DNA from: Pratylenchus scribneri
Lineage: Eukaryota; Nematoda; Chromadorea; Rhabditida; Pratylenchidae
NCBI GenBank assembly: GCA_030063045.1
Contig: JAQSEB010000178.1
Location: forward strand, 62,001 to 126,000
Direction of reading: 5' to 3'
Length of the DNA stretch: 64,000 nt
The notes under the pieces were generated by a model. That model was not told the DNA's origin and did not search any database. It worked only from the letters and a program-made list of their open reading frames with translations. The number at the start of each line of letters is the position of its first letter. Within the stretch, counting starts at the first letter, position 1. The position numbers were made by a program, and so were the translations under genes. This document shows positions 47,501 through 58,200 of this stretch, piece by piece.

Positions 47501-49742
47501 CTTGCTAATTGCAAAAAACTGATCATGGCCAAAAAAATATTTTAAAATACAAGAACAATCAAATTGAATTGTCTTATTATTTGCAATATTCAATAATAAT
47601 TTTAAGGATTTCGATTTTTTAAATGGCTGCAAACACAATTTGATCAATTTGTCATCGAGATTGAACAGGAAGCTTAGATTTCAAATATTCCGTTTTCCTG
47701 GTCCAGTCCATAAAGTTCAGCTTTTCGTCGGTTTGGAAGCAAAGGACTCAATTAGAAATTTTATACTTACCAAAGAGCGGATAACTGCTTTCAATGTAAT
47801 GAAAATTTTTTGAAAATAATTGACATTAATTTTAGATTTTTCATCAACGCATTCAGCAGGTCTTTTAATGGAATAACAAATTTTAATTAAATCTTTTTAT
47901 TTGAGGAAGAATTTTTTGGTCAGAAAATTAGCTCTGATGAAAAAGTGTCTCATTGGTTTAAATCTTTCAATTTGACTGCAAAATTTATTGATTTTTATTT
48001 AAATCCGGAAATTATTAAATCCATCACTGGAATTGCTGATGATTCTTGGGGCAGACTTGTTGGTGAATATGCCATTATTCAAGAAGTAAATATATAAAAA
48101 TCAATTAACAATATTTTATGTTGAATTAGATTAAAATGGATTTTATGAAGCCAAAATTTTAAGAAAAAAGTTCATATATTTTTTATTGAAACATTAGAAT
48201 AGCAATAATGGGGGTCAAGGGCAACTCGTACATTTCCAACTCGTACATTGTCAACTCGTACACGGGGAAAATAAGTCAACTCGTACATTATATTATTTTT
48301 ATGTTTTATTTGCAAAATAAAATTAAAATAAAGATATTTTAGATAAATACATTGTGAAAAATGAATTAGGGATGAAAATATTTGGTTGCCATTTATTATT
48401 TTTTAAGCAAATTATTCCCTTTTGATCTCATTTTCAACAAATATAATTCAAAATTTTTTAAACTATTTAAATGGCAACCAAATGGGGGCATGCCCAAATT
48501 TATTTGGCCAAGCCCCCGAGGAATAAAAAAAATAAATAGGGGACAAAACCAAATCAAAAAATAAAATATATAAGAGAAAGGGGCGGCTTGTTCAAAAAAA
48601 CATCTTAATGATGAACATAATGGGCACATTGTTCAAAAATCAAAAAAAATTTTTGGTAGTGTACGAGTTGACTTATTTTTCCCGTGTACGAGTTGACAAT
48701 GTACGAGTTGGAAATGTACGAGTTGAAAATGTACGAGCTGCCCAGTGTACGAGTTACCCAGTGTACGAGTTGCCAATGTACGAGTTGCCAATGTACGAGT
48801 TGCCTTGACACCAATGGATGTTAGACAATTATTTTGATATCTTGGATTCTAATTTCTAATATTAAGCCATTGTTACCACCGAATGACCCATTATTTTTAT
48901 TCTATGATAATTTATACTAATAGACATTCTAGACAAAGAAAAATTTAATAAAACAATAAATTATTTAGTATATTTAAACTTGAATCAAGCTCATAAATAC
49001 CAAAGAAAAATTGAAATTTCACAGATTTATGATTGTCCTGCTTTTCGCGTTTTTCTTCCACAAGTGAGCGGAAATATCAACTTCACCATTACAGATAAAT
49101 CTGGCAATAGAATTAGCAATTTCATTGGATATAGCTCAGAAAACACGAAAATAAATTTTGTGAGTAAATTTTATTATTTGAAAATCAATTTAAATTTTCC
49201 AAAAATACAAAAATAAGTTACTTTTTCTTTTCCGATTTGCATGAGATTTATTTATATGTTTTAAAGTTGAAAAAGCTTACCGAGGTGGAAATTTTTCAAA
49301 TATTTCTACCTAAAAATGATTAAAAATTTTCATCAAAAATGCCCTTATTATTCCCATTTTTTTCATGATTAGAATTGTCATATCTTTATGTTGTCAAGAT
49401 GAAATGATATCGAAAAACTGAATTCAAAAACTTACCCAGCTCATTAAATTACCCCTAAAAATTTATTTGTTTAAAATAAAAATCCAGCGGGACAATAATT
49501 CTTTATATATGACAAAATCCTTGGATTTTGATCAAAATATATATATTGCAAAAAATTAGAAAATTTAATTTTAACGAAAATTTTAAATTTTATTTTATTT
49601 TATTAAAATTTCAATTTAGATCGATTCTTACACTATTGACACATCAGCGGGTCAAGCAAAATGCCAATTCATGAATGTATATAAGACAGAAGACAAGGAT
49701 ATTTCTCGCAAAATTGAGGGAGGAGGACAATGCATTTTATAA
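41594..49742 (+). CDS. Gene L: large modular secreted protein with one frame break
   Basis: Twenty-two exons: 41594-41726, 41869-41925, 41974-42003, 42444-42484, 42531-42555, 42603-42655, 42702-42799, 42962-43162, 43213-43279, 43384-43578, 44126-44528, 45170-45316, 45645-45883, 46115-46472, 46975-47121, 47227-47481, 47607-47795, 47836-47859, 47906-48085, 49025-49159, 49620-49742 (and the small 8-codon exon 47836-47859 is weak). All phases agree except inside 43384-43578, where a TAA at 43519 ends the frame and one extra base must be assumed; then the total is 1032 residues. Without it the gene gives a 280-residue protein. The start has a hydrophobic signal (MMAMMFLLFVGYLALF), followed by acidic (VEDYLEEEMDDQMVDIENYE) and cysteine-rich parts, then two copies of a module GEFFHQLILTxKGIEVFTSR, and a C-terminal half related to genes K and M. 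Family not recognised. Confidence 0.7.
44590..44940. mobile_element. TIR element in a gene L intron
   Basis: Arms: GGTTTTGAAAATCGTAC on the left against GGACGATTTTCAAACGCACC on the right; inner CATTTTGTAGATCTCGTCAA against CGTCTCGATGAGATCTAC. The inner block TTGTAGATCTCRTC...CGATGCGT is shared with the element at 53085 in gene M, so the two are one family. Confidence 0.65.
48213..48812. mobile_element. TIR element made of CAACTCGTACA repeats
   Basis: Ends GGTCAAGGGCAACTCG and CGAGTTGCCTTGACACC. The left arm has five CAACTCGTACA words, the right arm about nine in inverse orientation (TGTACGAGTTG), including an inverted GGGGAAAATAAGTCAACTCG block. The centre is AT-rich with GCCCAAATTTATTTGG. 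It lies in the large intron 48086-49024 of gene L. Confidence 0.8.
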
Positions 49743-50053
49743 GGTTGATGATGAATATAAAATAAAATTTGCAACGAATTGAAGATTACAGTTTATTTCA
49801 TTATTCCATAACCCTATTTTCTAATAAATTATTTAAATATTTTTCAAATGCATTTGCTTTTTTCATCAAAATATATTATTAAATATATAATTTTTATTAT
49901 CAACTTAAATTTATCATTCTTTGAATTTATTACAATTCATATGATACCATTTATTTTTAATTTGTTATTTATTTGTTTTTTAGAAAGAAATTTTCTCAAT
50001 TTTTGAAAAATTCAATTGAAAAAGAATAGAAATTGCATATCATTGTTTTAACA
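49743..50053. other. 311-bp spacer between genes L and M
   Basis: AATAAAA at about 49760 and repeated AT-rich sequence fit a 3' end followed by a short promoter. Same-strand genes this close could be co-transcribed, but the spacing is longer than usual nematode operon gaps. Confidence 0.4.
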
Positions 50054-53000
50054 ATGGTAAATGCCAAGTTGCTTCATACAATTTGGCTCCTTCTTTTTAT
50101 CATTTTGATTCAAATTGGTAATCGGATTGAATTCCATTCTATCAAATGGTGGGTTTTTAATAAATTTGAATTAATCGAAAAATATATATATTAAATTTTT
50201 CAGGGGTGTAATTGCAGATGCTCCCAATGATATAAATGAAAAAATGGATGATATTTTTTAATTTTAATAAAATAAAATGAAATTTATTTTTTAGGCAAAT
50301 GTGCATAATATTGAATTAAATATTTTGACAAATTTGTTTTCTCTGAAATTACAAACATGATACCAAAATTAATTTGTTTAAGTTTTCGGGTTCATTTTCA
50401 AACTGAGACTTTTTCGAATTTTAATTCAATATGATGCGCTGATGCCTAAATCAAATTTTATTTTAATATTTTTACAGTATTTGCTATCCAAAGAAATTGC
50501 TTAACAAATTCTGGAAAATGAATAAACGTTTTGTGGTGAAAGAGGAATTCTTTGAGAAATCTATTGATATTGCAATAAGGAATAATTGTTCATTGGATCT
50601 TATATTGGACGAACTCGCTTGCTTTCATGTGGGAAATGGATACATAAATGATGGAGCATTCATTGAAGACTTTTTGGTAAAAAGAAGATTGATTTTATCT
50701 TTTAAATGGAGGAAAAACACCTTGTAAAAATAACAACATGTTCTTATATAAGTATACTTTAATTCGTAATCGTAATTACTCTATTTGAGAATTGGGGAAA
50801 AAATCGGTTAATCGACCGTGACCAACCTTAATTTACAGGTGAAAAAAACTACCACAACTACAAGTCAAAGCACGACCACTTCAACTGAATTGCAAACCAC
50901 AACATCAACAAAAATAAATCCGATTGTATTTTTTCATAAAAATAAAAGAAATAATTTCTAAAAATTTTAAAATATTTTAGCAATGCCTCAATCCAAAATG
51001 GGCACTTGTGCAACCCGCTGTAATCTATATGCAGAGTCAGCAATTAGGAAAAGTGCCTGAAGATTATGCACTTCGCGCAGGATTCATGGATTATCTTAAT
51101 GGCTTCGAGGAAAAGCACATTAATCAGACTATTATGGTTAAGCAAATTTTTTCAGAGATAAAAAATTAATATTTTATTTTCAATTTTACAATCAACTAAC
51201 TTTATAGAAAATTTCATATTCACTCGCATTGAATTGATATCTCATTTTAGATTTTCTTTATTAGTTTGGTTCTAGCAAAATTTAAATTGATTAACCCTAT
51301 TTGAGGACCTTAGAGGACCATATTATCATATAAAATTTTTTAGAAAAGTATGATTATAAACACTTTTGTTAATATTTTAGAAATTAATTTTTATTTTGGC
51401 TTTATAATCTTAGTTTTTAATTTTAACTCTAAAGTAATAAATTATTTATGAAAAAATTTGGCCCAAGGGAAAGATACTGGATTAGTTTTAGTAATATATT
51501 AGTTGCAATCTCAGTAATTAAATAAAAATCATAATTAAATTTTAACAAGTTTAGCAAGATTTTAAAATAAAAAGAATTTATTATTAAAGGAATTGTTAAA
51601 AAATTCGACAACAATCAATCAAGTCAGCGATAAAATTCGTGATGAATTGGCTGATTGGATTGGGAAAAATGGCGAATGGGTGCAAAATATTGAGCATGGC
51701 AAATTTCAATATTTTCCAATTACAAATAGCTTTGCACAGACAAATGAAATTGCTATGCTTCTCTACGAATGTTCCTTTGGAAAATTCATTTTTGGGCCAG
51801 TCGAACTTGATAAGTCGATTCAAAATGCAGAAAACTATAATTGGAAAAAAGTAATAAATAAAATAAGAGGGAATAATTTAATTTAAAAATAATAAATAGA
51901 CAATTAATATTAATATTAAGCATTAATAGGAAAAAAATTTGACTCAAAAATTTTTATAAAGGCCAATTGTATATGCAGGGTATTTTTCCTTATTTTTAAA
52001 TTTAGTGACAAATTTTCTAATAAAAGATGTTACAATCGTAATATAAATAGAAACAATATTGTTGTCCTAATATTAGAGAAACAAAAATCTGTATTATTTT
52101 TATTTTTAAATAATAACATGACATATTTTTTTTTTGTTACAAAAACTCTTAAATTTTCATTATTGTTTTTAAGCCAGTATTTCATTCTCCCAAATAGATT
52201 CATTAATATCAATTTTTGTTTAAAAATTAATTTATTAGAAATTCAACAAATTTAATTGTTTTTTTTTTTTTAATTTTGATCCTTTTCATTTTTTATCTTG
52301 TATAATTTTCCAATTTTTTAAAAAGGATTTTGATCAATTGGATGAATGCATTGAAAAACAAGTCGACATTTCCAAGAGAAGGAAAAAATATCTTAGCCTA
52401 CGAAGTTATCAACTGCGTTATAATTATGATGCTGTAATGGAATTATTGAATGTGAACATTTGGATTGGCATAAATATTAACAATGACACAAATACGACCT
52501 TTGGGGATGCTGAATTTGAAGCTTTTAAGGTCGTATTGAATAAAATTGAAAGCCATAAAATACTAATCTTCAGTACAAATATGGTTACACCCATCCATTG
52601 CGGAGTCCTGGTTTAGATGAATGTGCAAATAATTGCGAAAGAGTTTGTTGACTTATTTCTAAAAATTATATTTTTTAAGTAAAATATTAAAAATTCCTTT
52701 TTCTATAAATAAAAAATCAATAAAAAATATTTGATATTATGGCGAACTTATTTGGAAGCATTTAAAATTTTTTTATTTTTAAATTAAAAAATTCGTGTTT
52801 TCCCTGCAACATTATTTTGCTTCTCCGGATAAGGGGATAAACGAAATCTAGAGAAGATTTCTCCATTATATCGATTTATTACCGATGAAAATATCCTCGA
52901 ATTCGCTCATGAACCCATATCTCATCAGGCGTGAACGAATAAATCACTCTTAATTTTAAATCATAATCAGAATTGACAACTATATCCAGGTCTCAATTAT

Positions 53001-54374
53001 GGTAATAAACGGAGTCTGTGACTGATGAGTGATGAGGTATCTTTACTTCGAAAAATATCCATTGGTGTTATGTCGATTCCTCAACAGTGTAAAATGTGGG
53101 CGATTCCTCATCAATAGTGCAAATGTGAGTGTTTTCGATTTATAATAAATCAGAAAATGGTTTTAGAAACTACAAACTATATACTATTTTGTAGATCTCA
53201 TCGAAACGCATCGAACGGCACATACATTGTCATGTTTGGCTTAAAATTAAAGAGTTTTAAACCAGACTGGAAAAATAGTTTGAACGGTTTAATACCCTTT
53301 AATTTTGACTAAACCATGACAAATTATTTACCATTCGATGCGTTTTGATATGATATCCAAAATGGTATAAGGTTTGTACGGTCTAAAACTGTTTTCCGAT
53401 TTATTATAAGTCGAAAACGCTCAAATTTGCACTATTGAGGAATCGCCCACATTTGCACGGCTCTTTGCCTATTGGGGAATTGACCCCGTACGATATATAT
53501 TGCATATTCAACCAAAATGCTGCACGCGAGGAATTCGGTACCATCCACTCTAATCTAATCCCAACCTTGAAACCTGAACATAAAAATATAGAAATAGAAA
53601 CGGCCGGAAAAACAAAACATTAAATAAGTAAAATATTCAATGATATATGGTATTATTCGTAATTTCTTAACCATTAAACTACAATTTTTTATATTTTTCT
53701 ACACTAGGTGAGACGTATGGGCCGTATTATATTGCCAATTGAATCAGTTTCACGAAATTTAAATTCTTATCGACTTGATTCATATTTCCGAAAGATTTCA
53801 AGAAGATATTTAATTGAATTGAAATTGGCAAAAGATGATTGCAAGGGAGCAGAAGAAAAATATGGTGTTGATGATTGTGTTGTATGCTTAATTGAAGGAG
53901 AAGATTGCTTTCCAATCGTGGAAGTTAAAATTATTCAAACCATTTATAAATGCACTAAATACACATTACGCCTCCCGCGTGTAGATGGTCATGCAAATTT
54001 TACGGCAAATGGAACAAATTATCGTTATATTAATCAGGTCGGTCAAGAGTCAATGTAAAAGTGGAATTATTTATTGTTTTGATTCACATCTCAATAAAAA
54101 ATCGACTACATCTTTTACAAAAGTTGCACATTTGAGGACCCACTTTTTAGCATGTGATGTTTTGGAATCAAAATAAATATGAGTCTTCTTCAAATGCCTT
54201 ATCCCCACTCATATATCGCAACTCGCAATGCATGACGAATTATTTAATTATTGTTATTTGTAGGTTGGGTGGTATCAGCTTATGAATGGCACATATAATC
54301 GAAAGATGAATGCAATGGTTGGCATTGGTGATTATATTTTATATGACGATGGCAGCATTTATAACGAAAACTAA
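50054..54374 (+). CDS. Gene M: secreted protein, 503 aa, paralogue of gene K
   Basis: Nine exons: 50054-50148, 50478-50676, 50839-50925, 50981-51136, 51590-51850, 52326-52529, 52574-52642, 53708-54037 and 54264-54374; 1512 nt with phase 2 after exon 1 and 0 afterwards, exactly as in gene K. Signal peptide LLHTIWLLLFIILIQIGN; N-terminal cysteine segment starting CICYPKKLL; exon 3 is a Thr-rich, mucin-like linker (TTTTTSQSTTTSTE), a likely O-glycosylation zone; then CLNPKWALVQPAVIY, a module ending NYNWKK, DFDQLDECIEKQVDIS, YKYGYTHPLRS, DDCVVCLIEGEDC and IIQTIYKC...LRLPRVDGH. Exon 7 is 69 nt in both paralogues. An open stretch at about 50203-50262 inside intron 1 ends in a stop and is left out. 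Family not recognised. Confidence 0.85.
53085..53465. mobile_element. Long-arm TIR element in intron 7 of gene M
   Basis: Arms of about 140 bp: AATGTGGGCGATTCCTC, GAGTGTTTTCGATTTATAA, CATCGAAACGCATCGAACGG on the left, mirrored on the right by CCATTCGATGCGTTTTGATA, TTATAAGTCGAAAACGCTC and GAGGAATCGCCCACATTTGC. Related to 44590-44940. It explains why this intron is over 1 kb. Confidence 0.85.
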
Positions 54375-54545
54375 AAACCAATGGATTTATTTATTTCTAA
54401 TCGGTACCATAAAAAATTCTTTATATTAATTTTTTTAATGTTTAATGAAATTATTTAAATTTATTATTATCGATTCTTATAAATTATGTTTTTTCACAAA
54501 TATATTATTTAAAAACAGTATTTGCCACTATTTATAAAAACCTTC

Positions 54546-54964
54546 GATACTAGTCTGTTAAGGGGGAGGGCAAGGACGGTTTGGACTGAAAAAGATTACA
54601 CTAGGGGGAATTCTAAACCCTAAAAGTCTAACCTACCCCTACCCTTAAACCTAACCCAATCCTACCCCTAAACGCATCCGGGACTACCCCAACCCTACCC
54701 TAGCCTACATTAAATATTATTAAGGATTTAGGGAAACTAAAGGTTGGGGTTAGATAGGACTGAATGGGTTGTAAGGATAGATGGGTGTAGTTAGGATTTG
54801 GGATTAAAGTTAGGTAGAATTTAGTTTAGCGAAATTCTTCTATTGTGCAAAGGTATTAAAAATACCGAGAGCAGAATAATAGATTTTACGGTCCCTCCCC
54901 CCCCCCCCCCCCCTTTAAAATTTTGCCCCGCTCCCCCTCCCCACGACAATAAAAAGCTTGTACC
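54546..54964. mobile_element. Second copy of the GGTACTAG element
   Basis: Aligns with 5852-6356 over the whole length: GATACTAGTCTGTTA start, AATTCTAAACCC, CCTACCCCTA, GCATCCGGG, TTCTTCTATTGTG, GCAGAATAATA and a GTACC end. The arms are worn and carry a C tract of about 14 at 54899-54912. It lies just 3' of gene M. No clear TSD. Confidence 0.8.
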
Positions 54965-55264
54965 AAATTTTTCTCCAAAAAAATTTTTTTCCTATAAGAG
55001 AAGCACTTGTTTGACTTCTCATTCTCATATTTTTTCACATAATTGACTCTAGAATCATATTATAATAAAAATGATACATCCTTCGAAATTTCGAAGAGTC
55101 GAGGAGTTCAAATCAAAATCAAATTTAAATGGGGATACATCAAAAGCGAAAGATTTTCAAAATTTCCTGGTTATAATTTATCGAAAAGGACATTTATTAC
55201 TTGTAAGAATATCATTTATCGCAAAGATTTTTTGTGTTGCTGTAAATATATATGTGTTATATCA

Positions 55265-58200
55265 CTATATAGGTGGAAGTTTTGATTCTATCTCTCTGGC
55301 TTTGAATCGAAATTGCCCAGTTTTTACTGTATATCCGTTGCAATTCAAAAATAATTCTTGAGATACAATTTCGCAACCAGCAGTTACAAATAATTCCCAA
55401 GTTGTCTCCACTTTGTAGATATTTGTTCCAGATACAATTGTTCCATGCGCAGTTAGATTGATATTTTCTTTGTTGTAGATTCTTTTATCATACTATAAAA
55501 ATTTAAATTGAATATAAAAATTTTTAATATTTTTTGTATATATTTTTGAACGAATATACTATTAGGGTTGACCGAGCACGAGTACTCGCCCAAAAATCGA
55601 GTAACGAGTATGCCGAGTATCGAAAGTCGAGTATCGAATTGAATATATCGAGCACCAGCATCTGACGATCGAGTATCGAGCATTTTCGAGTATTTTTCAA
55701 AAAAATTTTTCCGCCTTAAATTTTTTCCCAAAAATTTTAAATTAAAAATCGAAAAAAATTATTTTTCACAATTTTCTTTTCATTTTCCAAAAATAGTTCG
55801 GCAAGGGGAGGGATCGTCATGAGTGGTTTGATGGTGTGTGGTTGTGGAAGAGGCAGGGTGGCTACTGGCTAGGTCCACAAGTGAAAAATATCACATTTTT
55901 ATGGCATCAATTTTTATCAACAAAATATTGTAAATATGTGTTTGGGGAAAAATCAAAGAAATTTGACCACCAAAAACTAAGGCTTAGTTAGGGGTTAGGG
56001 ATTAGGGTTAGGTTAGGGTTAGGGCCAGGATGACCAGTCAAGAGCCGCGTCAGCGGCTCCGTATAGGGAATACCGAATATAGGGGGATTAATCCGGCTTA
56101 ATCCCCTTATATATCCACTTTGATCCCCCTATACCCGATATATCCCGCTCACCACTAGACAGCTTGCCTTCGGCAGGCTTACCAATTACTTCCTACCCAT
56201 TTCCCGCCTTAATCCCATCATTTTGGCCCTTAATCCCTCCAAATCCACCTTAATCCCCGTATATCCTGGAATAGGCGAATCATGTTTTTGCCCCCAATAG
56301 GCGAATCGTGTCCTTTCCCCCCAATAGGCAAATAGTGGGATAGGCAAAAAGTGCGATAGGCAAATCGTGGAATTTCCCCCAATAGGCGAATCGTGTGATA
56401 GGCGAATGATGTGATAGGCGAATCGTGGATAGGCGCATGGTGGGGTTACCCGTAAATTTTCTCTCAACAAAAAATAAAAATTAACAATTTCATGGATTTC
56501 GTGGTAAAAAATCCAAATTTTGATTAAAATAGGGGGTGTAAAATGCTCGTGCTCGATCGAGTACTCATGCTCGGCCAACCCTATATACTATTAAATAAAT
56601 ATTAATTTATTTTGTCGAATTCGAATATAAATAATTATCTCTGAATTCATTTTATTTGATATAAAATTTTATATCAGTTAATTGAGATGAATCTATAGAG
56701 ATATGCAAAATTATTGAAGAAGCTTTTAGGGAAAATACAGTTTTTAAGATTTATTTTGATTATGAGTCCATGGCGTTACTCGCAAATCTCAGCCCTGGCT
56801 TGCTCATGGCCCATGTACAGGTCTATATATCTTATAAATTGAAATAAGCTAGCTAACTTTAAGGTTTATTTGAATCATTACTTTTTTTGTTGTTCCAAAT
56901 CAGCATAGAGATAAAGAAATTGAATTTTATTAGAAAAAATGTATCATTTAAATTATCACCGCAAGTAAATTCTCATATAAAATAGATTACTTATACATAA
57001 TTTAATTTTATTATATTTATGTATTTTAATTAAAGTAATACTTACTGCTGTATCCCTTAAGACTGAATAATCTTTGTATGGCCTTAATACAAGTTTGTTG
57101 TATTTTTCCTGCTCATTTACATAGCCTGTACTGGAAGTATCTCTTATTATATTCGTAATGGTATCCCCCGTTTGATAGGTTATTTCAAATTTGCAAGTAT
57201 TTATTTTTTCATTGCCCTTGACTATTGTCCGTTTAGAATCATTTGGATCCAATATACATTCATTTGAATGTCCTTGATTTTGTAATTGTTCAGAAAAAAA
57301 CGGGCCTTGACATTTAAGTCCAGTCTCAATCCATTCTAATGAACAACGATGAACCTTCTCTCCGACCTGTGCTTGCATAAAGAATTAGAATTATATATTA
57401 ATTAATTATCGAAAAAATCATGAAATTATTTATCGAAAACATTTTAGTTTTAAAGAAAATTTTTCAACTTAAATATATTCTTTTCATTTTCATATTCTTA
57501 TTGAAAAATGCTTATATTTGTGACAAATGAAAATAATTTTTGATTTTAGAATGGGTCGGTGTCTCGGAGAGAAGAGAGGGGACCAATTGTAATATGGCTG
57601 GATACTGGATGTTCTTCTCAAAATTATATCAAAATAACCAGTATTGTTAAAAAAGCTATAGATTAAAAAAATAAAAAAAATCAAATTACTTTATAAAACC
57701 AAAAATTTATTATAAATTTGATTTAACAAAAAATTATAAACATACAAATTGCAAAGACATATTGCATATTTCTTTTGATCCTTGATATCTAAATGTTTTG
57801 TAATAGTCGCCATAATTTTGCCGCCATTTATTCAATTTAGGAATGAAATCGAGAGAAAAAAGATTGAAATTTTTTTCTTTTCTGTCTTTCCAGCCTTTTT
57901 CCACCAATTTCATTACATCAACATCAATTTCCTCTTCTAGAGAAGGAGTAACTGTCAATTTATTGTCAAATATGTCAGTTATCTGCGTTTGGATTGAATT
58001 TTCTGTGCCTACTCTGATTTTGAAGCACTGCATTTTATCATCGATATTAATTTCATCTTTATTTATTTGAGGCAAATCAACCTTGTATCTTGAAAAGAAA
58101 ATAAATTATATACCATGAAATTTTTTAGATTAACTAAAAATGTTCTTATTGAGTATGCTTTGTCTATTCCATTCGATATAATCAATAGTATATTGTTTAA

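Noticed and set aside
50203..50262. Extra exon in gene M (CAG acceptor followed by an open stretch)
   Set aside because: It ends in an in-frame TAA without a donor, and direct joining of 50148 to 50478 gives the phase and sequence expected from gene K.
56186..56578. 130-residue minus-strand frame
   Set aside because: Lies inside the hAT-like element and is generated by the ATAGGCGAATCGTG minisatellite.
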